A stretch of 64,000 nt of DNA from positions 1,126,507 through 1,190,506 of the forward strand of contig NW_006921539.1 in the NCBI RefSeq assembly GCF_000340215.1, in the 5' to 3' direction. This document shows, piece after piece, positions 12,600 to 23,544 of the stretch. Source of the DNA: Pseudocercospora fijiensis CIRAD86. Lineage: Eukaryota > Ascomycota > Dothideomycetes > Mycosphaerellales > Mycosphaerellaceae. How positions within the stretch are numbered: the first letter of the stretch is position 1; each line of letters opens with the position of its first letter. The notes beneath the pieces were generated by a model that searched no databases, was not told the origin of the DNA, and saw only the letters and a program-made list of their open reading frames with translations. A program made the position numbers and the translations under genes.

Positions 12600-15500
12600 G
12601 TTTTCGCCGGCGTTATAAATTAGGACTACTAGCTATATACCTATCGACTTAAGGAAACTTCTAAAGAAGTTTACGCGCTGTTTTGTTGCGCTAATCTCTA
12701 AGCCTAGCGACAAAGAGAGCGAGCTCGGGTTCGACAATCGATTAGTGTATATACCCTATATAAGAGGGTAGCTAATAAGATTAAGCCCGTAAAGGGTAGC
12801 GTATACATTACCGATAGGTCTAATCCTAGCGGGAATCCTAACTAGCGATAAAAGTGTCTTAATTAGGAAGCAATATTGCTACCTAGGGATAGTCCGTACG
12901 ACTAGAGACATATTACTAAAAAGTTCTCTACTATTCCTAGGGGTTTAAGGCTAATACCGGAAAGGCTTGCGAAGATTAAACCTAGTATAGAGCTTTCGGA
13001 TCTTAAGCTTAACCTGCTATATAAGCTTCTATACAATCGCGAAGCTGTATTAGTATATAACTTTACTTACCTAGGCAGAATTAACCCGGAGGTTGCCCTT
13101 TTATAGAAAATCCGAACGATCGAATATAAGCCTTAGGCCTACCTAGGTTTTAAGCTAAACCCGAGCCTACGAGGTGTAGTTAAGGACATAATACGACAGC
13201 GTGTAAAGGCTAGTATCTTAGAACCTTCCTATGCCTCGTATCGCAATCCCTACTTCCTAGTTTAGAAGAAGACAGCTCCTAGGGAGCTAAAGAAGTACCG
13301 CCTAATTAACGCTATACAAAAGTTCAATACGGTTACGATTAGAGATACTAACCTTCCTTCGGAGACTAATAGGTTCTCGGAAGCCTTTACTAACTGTGTT
13401 ATAGCCTTACTAGTTAACGTTTTCTCGGGCTACGACTAAATTCCTCTCTACCCTAACAGTCGGGACCTTACTAGTTTCGAGATACCTCTTAGGCTATATA
13501 GATAAACTACCCTTCCCTAAGGGGTAACTAACTCCGTAGCCTAGTTCGTTCGTATTATAAACTAAGTCCTCGCGGCCTATATCTCCTATATAGCGATGCC
13601 TTTCCTCGACGATATCGGTATTAAGGGCCCTAAAACTAGATACGATAATAAAGAAGTAGAGCCTAGTATCCGCAGGTTCTTTCTCGAACACATTTAGAAC
13701 CTCGATAGTGTCCTCTACGACCTAGAGCGAGCTAACCTAACGATATATAGGGAGAAGCTTTAGCTCCTATACAAACGAATAAACATTGTCGGGTTTGTAA
13801 CTAATAAGAACGGCCGCTATCCTAATAATATACGGGTCCTAAAGATAGTATCCTAGCCGGATCCTATCTATTAGAAGGATGTCCGAACCTAGCTTAGAGT
13901 AGTCTCCTACTTCCGTATCTAGGTCGAGAACTTTATATTAGTATATAAGCCCTTATACGCCTTGCTTAAGAAGGATACTAAATTCGAATAGACCTCTGTT
14001 TACTAAGCGGCTAAGGATACGGTAACTAAGGCACTCGTTAGCGCACCTACACTAACATCTATTAACTACTTAGAGGGTACGGGTTTAATAATTGTTACTA
14101 TTAACTCGAGCGGGGAAGGCTATAGCGAGATACTAATATAGTATAATTGTAAAGAACTATCTTTGCGACACCCTATCCGGTACGACTTAGGGCTATAGAA
14201 ACCGATCGAGGCCCGGTACGATACTAGTAAGGGAGAATGCCTTAGAGTCTATAAGGCTCTAAAGAAGTTCCGACTATAGCTCTTTAGTATATTCTTTTGC
14301 TTAGAAATCGATACTTAGACGCTAGTCTATTAGCTTAACTATATAGCCTCCGACCTACTAAACTCTACGATAGCTCGGTAGGTTGCCTAGATCTATTTGT
14401 TTGATTTCGACGTCTTCTACGTTCCTAGCAAGAAGCATACTAGACCGGATAGCCTTTCTAGAAGGCCCGCTATAGAAGAGGACATCGCCGAGATAATAGA
14501 AGAAGAGGATATCGATGCGGTAATTAACCGCACTTTCTTCGCTGCCTTCTATATTAATGCTATACTAGCGATTACTAGGCCTACTACCGACGACTAACCT
14601 AGCGACTAACCTAGTAACTAGCCCGACGAGAGCCCTACTACTAACGATAACTAGGCTAAAGCTAAGGCGGATAAACTAGAGAGGGATAATATCCTTAATA
14701 GGGTCTACTCCGACGACTCCTATTACATCGCCTACTTCCTAACCTATACGAAGAAAGCGCCTAGCCTATTAAAGAGTTAATACCGTCGGGTTATTCGCTA
14801 TTCTCGACGATTCCTAGTTAAAGATCGAATCCTTTAGCGATAAGCGATAGTTAATGCATCTCTCTAGCGTGTTATTAACGACCTAGCAGCCCGATAAGAG
14901 ATCCTTCGTTCCGTTTACGATAAGCTCGGCTACCGGGCGGCAGAGGGCACCTTCGATGTCCTTCGTCGGCGCTACTAGTAGGACGGCGTATAGGCTAATG
15001 TCTCCCGCTACTATAAGAGCTGTCCTAAGTACAATTTTAGGAATAGCTACCGACGTCTAGGAGAGCTACGTATTCCTACTACCTAATTAGTCGGAGAGCG
15101 ATAGTATAGCGATAGGGTCTATCTTAGTCGCAATAATAGCTTATATATTATTCGAGAGAGTCTTTCTCGATAGCCGGAGGCCTATTATTTCTATAAGGGC
15201 TATAGCGGTATTAATACTCGTAATATAGCTACCTTCCTATTTAAGGATCTGTTTTGCCGCTAGGGAACACCTTACGAGATTATCTTAGATAACGCTACGA
15301 ACAATATAGCTAAAGAAGTTTAAGCGCTGCTTGTTTCGTATAGGGCGAAAAACGTTCGTATCTCCCCGTACTATCCCTAGTCGAATGCTATTGTTAAGCG
15401 TAGCTATCGGTCTTTAATTAATGCCCTATCTAAGATAACTAATAGAGGGGACAGGTCCGTTCCTATCTCTATCCGCGTTCTAGCCCTTCTCTAGGCGGAT

Positions 15501-16310
15501 CGAACTACTATTATCGATACGACTAGACTTACGCTAGCAGAGCTTATAATTAGGAGGGACGCCGTTCTTCCTATTAAGTTGTCCTATTATACGTATAGCG
15601 TTTACGATTAGGGGTCTATTCGTACGAGAGTAGATCTCCTTACCCTACGGACTAAGGCTCTTAAGGATATAACTACGACTTCTTAGGAGGGTCTTGCTCG
15701 ACAACGGCGCCTTCGTAAAGAGGCTAAGCAGTATTTTAATAACTATAATACTATTAATTAGGAACCTCTAAAGGTTAGCGATATAGTCCTCCTATACCGG
15801 TCGGAGCTAGAATATAGTTACTCCTACAAGCTAGCCTTTAAATAGAAAGGGCCTTATAGAGTGTAGGAGGTCCTTTACGATAGTTCTACGTACCGTCTTT
15901 AGGAACTTAATAGTGCTACCTTAAAGCACTCGTACCCCCGGGCTAACCTAAAGAAGGTCGTCGAATTAAGAGAGCCTACCCGCCCTCCTCCGACCGAGGA
16001 GGAAGTTAATGCCTCTATAGACCCTCTACCTACCTTAGATACCTATCGAGAGGAGGATCCTACCGCGATTATAGATCCTGTTCTGCCTAACAACTATACG
16101 TATCCCTAGATACGTCTTAGTAAGCTATTAGGAATAACTTATAAACAAAGGGAGGGTTATATACGTATTAATTGCGCGTAGAGCATTTCCGATATTAATT
16201 CCGATAGTGAACTAGACTTCTAGCTATCTAACTCTAACTCCGAGGAGGAGCTCGACTAGTCTAGCGACGAAGACCGCCTAGAATTGTAGCTAGATCCCGA
16301 GACTGAATAA
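12600..16310 (+). pseudogene. Element A ORF2 (pol): RT, RNase H, integrase
   Basis: Ty3-type polymerase polyprotein. Reverse transcriptase lies at about 13090-13840 (KKYRLINAIQKFNTVTIRD, LPQGVTNSVA-type motif, FLDD catalytic box at about 13600-13612). RNase H follows at about 13960-14450 and ends in SKKHTRPDSLSRRP near 14425-14470. The integrase lies at about 14870-15700 (ILDNATN where the second catalytic Asp lies). The tail is acidic and has no chromodomain, unlike Gyp-1 and C. Stops are TAG/TAA. The palindrome spacer separates it from ORF1, so how it would have been expressed is unclear. Confidence 0.82.
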
Positions 16311-16548
16311 TTGCTTGTCTTTCCCTACCTCTACTACGTTGTTTTCCTTGCCTTCTCCGCGCTATTAATATAGTGCCGCCCTAAAGCTTTAGTCCTTACT
16401 GCTTGTTCCTACGGTGTTAATACTTATAGTTATTACCCTCTTTTACTTTTACTTTGTCTGTTGTTTTGCTCTTTAGCCTTCGAGATGTTACTATAACTTT
16501 ATTCCTTTACTCTTGTTTCCTTAGGTAGAACTATACGAGGCGTGTTTT

Positions 16549-16577
16549 CCTAATAATACCCCGGGGGTAGTATTAGG
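16549..16577. repeat. CCCCGGGG-core palindrome, copy 4 (after pol of A)
   Basis: The most complete copy of the palindrome: CCTAATAATACCCC then GGGGGTAGTATTAGG. It follows the end of the pol frame. Confidence 0.88.
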
Positions 16578-16855
16578 AAAATAGCCGAACCTAACCCTCT
16601 CCCTTCCTAGCTCTTAGATAGATATAGCAACCTAGGCCGATAGCCTCTAAGAATAGGGACCTTAGGCTATTAAACTAGGCGTTTAGAAGAAGGAAGAAGG
16701 AAGAAGGTAAACGCATAGACTACCTTTACGTGCTTGCTAATATGAAAGGTAATGCTGCATCTATAACGGTAGTACTATAGGCTAACGTACTAACGAATTA
16801 GCTACGCTAGGCCTAGGCGACTTGCTCCTCGTTACCGAGTATCTCTAGAGAAAAG

Positions 16856-16882
16856 CTAATACTACCCCGGGGGTATTATTAG
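16856..16882. repeat. CCCCGGGG-core palindrome, copy 5 (before ORF3 of A)
   Basis: CTAATACTACCCC then GGGGGTATTATTAG, about 440 bases before the ORF3 start. Confidence 0.88.
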
Positions 16883-17299
16883 TCCCGCTAGCCTTACTAC
16901 TATAGATTTCTACTAGGGACTCGAACTAACTAGTTACATTTCGAGTACGCGAGAGTCTACGATAGCTAAAGTTTAATAAAAGGCGCGTAGTCGCTACTAG
17001 CAATTAGCTAGATCGATTGTTAAACTTTAGCCTGCCCTAATAATAAAGAAGTCTCGTATATAGCTTTACTTTTATATATAGCCGTTATCCGTTTGCTTTA
17101 CTAGCGCGGAATATACGGACTACGTTACCTTCGTACTATATTTAAAGCGAGCTTCCTAAGCTCCTTCTTCTACTCGATTACTAACTAACTCGCTACCGCC
17201 TAACTACCCCCCCCTTCTATCTAAACCCTTTAATTATTATTGTTAAGCAACGAATATACTTGCAAACTCGTTTATAACCTACTTCTACTTCGGTCGACT

Positions 17300-20053
17300 A
17301 TGTCTTCTAGCGCCCCGAATCCGCTAGGTACTAGTAGTAGCAACGACCTACCTACCCCTATTAACCTAAGCCTAGCCGCCCTAGTTCCGATCGAAGCCCT
17401 ATCCGATAGCGCCTTAGCTGCTACAACTAGCCTCGAGTACTGCTTCTAGATCGTTACCGCCCTTAAAGACTCTTAAGAGAAGATCTAGAACGCTCGTACC
17501 CTACTACGCGTTATTAATAGGAATATTAAGAAGGCTACTGTCTTAGTTGCGTATAGTATAAACAACTTGCGTTAGTCTATCGGTAAGCGTATCTTTAAGC
17601 GCGAGGTTCTTAACGATATAGATATCGAATAAGCCTTTCCTATCGTCTATAGCCTCGAGACGGCCGGTACCTAGATTCGTTTATACTTTAAGACCCTCGA
17701 CTAGGCCTTCGAATATTAGGGAGGACTAAGTAGTCTTCCTAAGAGCCTTGTTAACTTCGCCTACGGTAGACAAGAACGTGCTAAGTAGGTCTCTTCGTTC
17801 GTTAATAAGTATAAGGTCCGTCGTTAAGGCGCCGAATACCTTTCCCGTACTATAATCTATCGCGTATCTACCGCTAGTAAGAAGGTAGGCAAGCAGCTAC
17901 TTAACTTGTCCTTTACGCTTAACGACTTTACGATAGCCTACTAGAAGAAGTACTACGATGCGATTGTCTAGGTCGATCTTAACGTATAGACAACTAAGGA
18001 TCTACTAAAAGAGAAGGGCTATCGCATTAATAGTGTAGGCTTTATTATTAAGGGTTAAGAGGCTCCTATCGTTAATATTCTTAAACGTAAGGCTCTTTGC
18101 CTAGAAACCGAGGCCGATACGGCTACTAGTCTTGCGCTCGCTATAGAAATGTAGGCTAAAGATCGTCGCTCGACCTGCAACTATAAGGTCCCCTAAGAAG
18201 TTTAAGACGAGCGCGCTAAGGCCGAAGTAGCGCGTAAGAAGGTATTGTATGCTCGCCGGGCCCTCCGTAAGGCTACTAAGAAGTACAGCACTCCTTCTAG
18301 TACCGACTATAGTACTAACTATAGTACTAACTATAGTAACTCGGATATTAATATACTAGATATACTACTAGAAGATGTCTCCTCCGAAGGCTCCTTTAGC
18401 GAGCGTAGAGATAGAGGCCTCTCGCCGATCCTATTAACTAAGAACATCTATAGTTCTTGCAAGGGCGACTCTATTGCGTACCTTATTACTAATATCGATA
18501 TAGTTCCTAAAGCCGATATAGGTAAAGCTCCTACCGCCCTATCTATCTGTTAACAGCTCGACGACCTTAGTAAGCTAGGTAAAGAGCGGTTTACTATATA
18601 TACTAACTATATTAAGAAGGCCGCTAAGGTCTGTAGTCTTTACGCTAGTACTAAGACGAGTATTCTTATCGGTCGCCTATTAAAGATTAGATACGAGATC
18701 GCTAATTAGGATGCCTTTACTACCCTTAAGACTAGTTATACTAACTAGTTTCCTAGACGCCCTACTACCGCCCCGACCTCCCTAGGACTCTACGCATTCA
18801 ACCCTACTAGCACTATTACTCGCGATCTTACGCTAACTAAGCGTCGGTGCAAGTTAATTACTAGCATTCTTAGCTAAGGTACTTCCTTCGACCGCTTTCG
18901 TTAGACTAGTAATACTATCTTTCCTCGAGTCTTCGGTTAGATATAGTCGCCTCGTAGAGCGTACCTTCCTCTTATCGTCGACCTAATATAGGAGGAGTTT
19001 CGTATATTCTTTTAGTATATATATAAACTGCCTAAGTCTAAGTAGGAAGGCCGTAATATCCTTTAAACCTATAGAGTAAGTAACTAAATCGTCCGTTAGC
19101 ATCCCGCCTTATAGCTTTTAGCCGTTGCCCTTCGACCTAATTACGTATACGAGCTTATCTCCGTCCCTAAGCCTACTAAGTACTTTAAGGTAGGTAATAG
19201 CGGTTATAAGAACTGCCCTACTAAGGAGACTTCTCGTCTCAGATAAGATATAGTTAAGCTCGTAGCTAGTAAGGGTGCTAGCTATCTACGTATTAAGGTT
19301 TCTCTTATATCTAAAGATAAGACCGCCTGTTTAACTATTATCGAGGGTATATACGAACTAGAGGTCTTCGAGAACTAGGTTAAGAAGCTTAATGCCCGTA
19401 GCCTAGTTCTACTAAATAAGATTAGCAAGCTTACTAATAAGCACCTTACTAACGACGACCTCGGCTACATGTTCGATAGTTAGCCTAACGAAGGCGAGGT
19501 AGCTTAGTAGATCCTTAACCTTCTAAAGGAATGCGAAGTCTCTGTTTAGATACTATACCTTCCGTATAGCGATCTAAAGTCCGAGAGCGACCGTATATTA
19601 ATCGACCTAGGCTATTCTCGTATTATCGATAGTACTAAGATTAAGGGCTACGATAACCTAACCGTCGCTAACGTTGCTAAGGCGTACCGCAATCTAACCG
19701 CCCTTCTAGGTTCTAACACCTTCGTACCGTTCGCCTTCCCTACCGCTATCTTAGTCGAAGGCCTTAGTTATATTTCCGATACCCTAGTCGACAGAATTCC
19801 TTAGTTAAGTTACGTTGTTTAGAACGAAGTTAAACAAATCCTCTAGTTTAGTAAGGAGGAGCTTAAGGACTATCTACGCGAGTAGGAGAAGGCTATATAG
19901 GACAAGGCTGCTAACCTCCTCGTTAATTAAGCTTACTTCGAGGTAGAGTACTTTAGCGCTAATAGCTTTAATACCTACGGAGGAGTTTAGGAGAATCGAC
20001 TAGCTAATAAGGTTATTACTAGTAAGGATTACAGTGCGTTAAAGCAGCAGTAA
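17300..20053 (+). pseudogene. Element A ORF3, long unknown protein downstream of pol
   Basis: Starting at ATG 17300, one frame can be followed for 917 codons to a TAA at 20051, interrupted only by TAG/TAA of the RIP type. The N-terminus is Ser/Pro/Ala-rich, followed by helical and basic stretches and a Ser/Thr/Tyr/Asn repeat (about 18300-18340). I see no signal peptide or clear membrane segment, so it does not look like an envelope protein. I do not recognise the family. A third ORF after integrase is unusual for a fungal gypsy element. It is flanked by palindromes 5 and 6. It could be a captured host gene or an element-specific accessory protein. Confidence 0.6.
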
Positions 20054-20096
20054 GTTAGCGTAGTAGCGTTTTTGCATATTAATAGAATCTAGGAAC

Positions 20097-20119
20097 AATG
20101 CTATCCCGGGGGTATTATT
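20097..20119. repeat. CCCCGGGG-core palindrome, copy 6 (after ORF3 of A)
   Basis: Preceded by CTAGGAACAATGCTA, the same left flank as the Gyp-1 copy at 6279-6292, although A and Gyp-1 are different families. One core C has been lost. Confidence 0.8.
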
Positions 20120-20236
20120 GCGGAGTTTCTAAAAAATAGCCTTAGCTAAGAGGCCTAAGGTGCCCTATATAACTGTTTGTTTGTTTTAAGCGCGCAATAT
20201 AAAGCGTGTCTAGTTAGATACGAAGAAAGGGAGGGA

Positions 20237-20516
20237 TATTAGCTAGTAACCGGCCCTATACACCTAGGCTAAGTTTTAAGCCTATATAAGAGGCCTCCTT
20301 CTACATTGTAGATAGAGCACTAACCTCGTATAGCACATTGTTTATGTTACACTTCTACAATGCCTATATTATAGGGCTCTAGTTATTAGCCTAAGCAACC
20401 GTCTTGTTATCCTATTATACTAAACATAGCTACCTATATTGCTATAGGTTATATTACCCTCGGTGGCCTATACTATTACTACAGGTAGTAGTAGTAGTAT
20501 TAGTTTCCGTCCTTTA
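20237..20516 (+). repeat. Element A 3' LTR
   Basis: 280 bp, same length as the 5' LTR, followed by the CTAG duplication at 20517-20520. Confidence 0.92.
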
Positions 20517-20897
20517 CTAGCTAATGCCTCTGCTACTTTCTAGTTATATATTAACTAAGCCCTTATAGGATTAGTTAATTATATCTACGTAGTCTACTTA
20601 GACGATGTATTAATCTGCTCTAAGAACCCTAAAGAGTATAATAAGCATATCCGGATAGTCCTTAAGAGGTTGCGTTAATAGAAGCTGTATACTGAACCTT
20701 CTAGGTGCGAGTTCTATACTAAGTATATAGAATTCTTAGGGTTTGTTATTACTCCGGAGGGTATCGTTATAGATAAAAAGCGGGTAAAAGCTATCTAAGA
20801 TTAGCCTATACCTCGCAGTTATAGAGACGTTTAAGTCTTCCTAGGTTTCGCTAACTTCTATTAACGTTTTATATAGGGATATTTACGTATCGCCTGT
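20517..20897 (+). pseudogene. Element C pol, segment 2 (3' half of RT)
   Basis: It resumes the RT frame broken at 8410. The catalytic box YLDD (VVYLDDVLICSKN) lies at about 20590-20630. FLGFVITPEGI follows at about 20730-20770, then VFLGFANFY and GYLRIA, where hAT-1 interrupts. The last 8 bases are the hAT-1 target duplication TCGCCTGT. The catalytic YLDD is intact here, unlike in Gyp-1. Confidence 0.88.
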
Positions 20898-20917
20898 TAG
20901 ACCCCGTAGTAGTTCGG
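20898..20917 (+). repeat. hAT-1 left terminal inverted repeat
   Basis: TAGACCCCGTAGTAGTTCGG, exact reverse complement of 41963-41982. The first base was probably C before RIP, which gives the CAG start common in hAT elements. Confidence 0.92.
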
Positions 20918-21030
20918 TTTCCGAACTACTAAACGTATATAGTTTGGTTTCTTAGCGGCGAACTAGCTCCCTAGTTCCGGTTTGGTTTTTTCGAACTATA
21001 TAGATTCCTAGTTTAAACTAGAGACTGTAT

Positions 21031-21350
21031 TAGTTTTGCTGTAAGGATACTCTTATTCGACTGCCGGCTACGATTACCGGCTATAATAGTAACTCTGTTA
21101 CATTTACTACGCTCTTTTACCGTTACTAGGGCGTAGTTGCCGTTACTAGGGCGTAGTTACCGTTACTAGGGCGTAGTTTTGCTATAAGGACACTCTTATT
21201 CGACTACCGGCTACGATTGCCGGCTATAATAGTTACTAGGTTGTATTTACTACGCTTTATTACCGTTACTAGGGCGTAGTTGCCGTTGCTAGGGCGTAGT
21301 TGCCGTTACTAGGGCGTAGTTGCTATTACCGGGGCGTAGTTGCCGTAGTT
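21031..21350 (+). repeat. hAT-1 left subterminal repeats
   Basis: Two tandem units of about 143 bp (starting near 21031 and 21174). Each holds a CCGGCTACGATTRCCGGCTA pair and then three to five copies of a 20-bp GTTACTAGGGCGTAGTTGCC-like unit. Dense subterminal repeats are the usual transposase-binding region of hAT elements. Confidence 0.75.
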
Positions 21351-21439
21351 GCGAAAGCTTACCTATATAACGTTACGTAGGCGGCAACAATTAGGGCTTC
21401 GCGATATTCTTATACTTTTAACTTCTTCCTCTATACCTA

Positions 21440-22140
21440 TACCGATAATAACTACTATACGCTACGCCCCCGCCCCTTTCCCTTATAATAGTAAGAGAGA
21501 AGCGCGCCGCGCGCTAAATAGAAGATAGAACTAAAGACCGCGAGTTTGTTTTACCTAAGCGTCTAACTAAAAAGCGTAAGACTAAAGAGGAGTACTCTAC
21601 GAAGAAGAATTCCGTACGAGACCGCGAGAGAAAGGAGAAGATAGATAAGGATAAAAGAGCTAAGGATAAGAGAAGAAAGGCGCGGAATAAGGCATTCCAT
21701 CGATAGCTAGCGCCTATAGAAAAAAGTGAAGGTTAGAATAAGAAGACAACCTAAGAGAAGGCTAAGAGGAGGAAAGAATTGCAGCTAGTTTTCGAGCGTA
21801 AAGTTCTAGCAGCGTAAGTTAATCTAGCTAGCGGCCGTAGCTAGCAGCTATAGCCGGTAGCCGTAGCCGGTAGCTATAGCCGGTATATTTTTCTTTAACA
21901 CGTTAACTAATAGCATTTAGACCTATAGCCGCTACCTCTATCGATACGACCGATAGTAACGGAGATGTTTAGATAGCCGAGAACAATAATACTAGAGTTT
22001 AGGATGCCGCGACAGAGCTTAATACTACGAATAAAGGAACTAAAAAAAGCGAGGAGATACTATACGTCGATCTAGTAATAGGTACAGTCTTAGGGCCTAA
22101 CGCTATAGACGATAAGCGCTAGGAGTAGATCGAGTACAGT
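21440..22140 (+). pseudogene. hAT-1 accessory ORF, 5' part (basic, Lys/Arg/Glu-rich)
   Basis: A frame of about 125 residues dominated by Lys, Arg and Glu (21440-21813), then a likely intron 21814-21920 (GTAAGT...CTAAT...TTTAG), then a more neutral exon that is cut at 22140 by the insertion of Gyp-1b. It continues at 33101. Family not recognised. RIP stops are present. The start codon could not be fixed. Confidence 0.5.
21814..21920 (+). repeat. Intron of hAT-1 accessory ORF with TAGCCGG repeats
   Basis: Intron signals GTAAGT, a CTAAT branch site and TTTAG. It contains three to four TAGCCGGTAGC-type units at 21850-21888. Confidence 0.65.
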
Positions 22141-22145
22141 TAAAG

Positions 22146-22334
22146 TGTAAGAAGGGTTATGTTAGTAGGTAGATAGGGTAGTAGTCAATTAGTATAGTAT
22201 TCGATAGAGATCTAAGAGGAGAGGGAGGAAGGCAGGCTAGTTAGCCTAACGCTAAGCGCTAAGCCCTACCTAAGGCATTAGGACCCTAGCTTTACTCGGC
22301 CCAGTTACATGCCAATTACGTGTAGCCTCTAATA
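22146..22334 (-). repeat. Gyp-1b 3' LTR
   Basis: About 189 bp. It starts (plus strand) TGTAAG and ends CTAATA; the purine-rich tract lies next to it at 22337-22350. Confidence 0.88.
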
Positions 22335-23507
22335 TACGCTTCCCTTCTAAAGGCCGCGCCCTCGTAGCCTATCTATATCCTACGACCTCTATTGTCGCTA
22401 ACTTAGCGAGTCTAATAAGCTGCTTAGCTCGCGCTGAATTGAACACTCAACTACCTAATTATGTAACTATATCAAACCTCACTTTCTAATATAATATCCA
22501 ACTCTAACTGCGCTATCCTTACATATAATAAAGTAAAGGGATATAAGGCTACAAGAATTGAGGGCTATCGACTAATTATAATACGAGCGCGCCTTCCCTA
22601 CTATAATAGGTAGGCGTACGAGGTATTATAGTACTGCCTCCGTTCTAAGTAATGTCGTTCCGAGTTCTCTACGTCTACTCTAAAAGACCTAGAAATGTCC
22701 GCTCTAAGGGTTTGTCCGTTCCGAGGGTTGTTCTTATTATTACGAGGACTATTATTTACTATCGTAGTTTCACTAGCCTAAATTAGTTAGGTTTAGCAGC
22801 CTTTAAGTGTCAACTAATTATATCTTTTTAAAAAACTTAGTTCTTCTAGTTTCTATAGGTGAAGGCTATTATAAGTACAGTAGTAGAGGTTCGCCTCGCT
22901 TAAAGGGTTAGATAGATCGAGGAGTAACCTATTGTCCGCAAGATCGACCCTAGCTAGCTTAGCTCTATAGTTTTGCCCTTAGTTAGTTAGTCTATTAGTC
23001 GCTTAATCTTTTAAGCGGCTTAAAGTTTTAGTTAAAGTTTTGATTAAAGGTGCCTTAGGCTCGTAGTATAGGTAAGGTTGTGTCTATAGGCGTAGCGACA
23101 ATAGCAAGTAATGTTAACAATAGCGGCGCTAGTCGTCTTAGCGCTAACTTTACCTTGTTTCAATTTCCTTCTTTAACCTATAACAACTCGGCAATACCGT
23201 TACTAATATAGCTGTGTCCTTTCTTAATAGTAACATACTCCGCAATACTGTTACTAATATAGCCGCGCCGGCCGCCGGCATACTGCTAGCTCGTAGCGCG
23301 ACACTATCGTCTCCGATAGGATAAAGAAATAAGAGGGGGACCTAATGCTAGGAGAAGGCCCTATAGGGCGTATTAGTAAAGAGGTAGAGCCCTCGAAAGA
23401 GTATACGATTGGTTGACGCGTTATAGCGCGCTTGTTAATACTCGGTACGCGTTTACTATAGTAGTACGGTCTTATTGTCCTAGTTTGCCGGCCTCTAATT
23501 AGTTAGC

Positions 23508-23531
23508 TAATAGCACCCCGGGGGTAGCATT
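23508..23531. repeat. CCCCGGGG-core palindrome, copy 7 (Gyp-1b)
   Basis: TAATAGCACCCC / GGGGGTAGCATT, the inverted counterpart of 6286-6309. It keeps TAGCATT, the least RIP-altered right arm in the window. Confidence 0.85.
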
Positions 23532-23544
23532 GTTCCTAAGCCTT

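Larger units (their letters stand above)
16311..17299 (+). other. Element A intercistronic spacer
   Basis: About 1 kb between pol and ORF3 with no recognisable protein. It holds two copies of the CCCCGGGG-core palindrome, at 16549-16577 and 16856-16882. Confidence 0.6.
8411..20516 (+). mobile_element. Element A, 12.1-kb Ty3/gypsy retrotransposon with three ORFs
   Basis: Bounded by two 280-bp LTRs and flanked by CTAG on both sides (8407-8410 and 20517-20520), so the insertion is intact. It splits the RT of element C at its PFRLA/NASATF motif. It encodes ORF1 (Gag plus retropepsin), ORF2 (RT, RNase H, integrase) and a third long ORF downstream. A purine-rich tract at 20222-20236 precedes the 3' LTR. 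Five copies of a CCCCGGGG-core palindrome mark the edges of the three ORFs. RIP-inactivated throughout. Confidence 0.9.

Noticed and set aside
17300..20053. Envelope gene in element A
   Set aside because: Position fits but there is no visible signal peptide, fusion peptide or membrane anchor.
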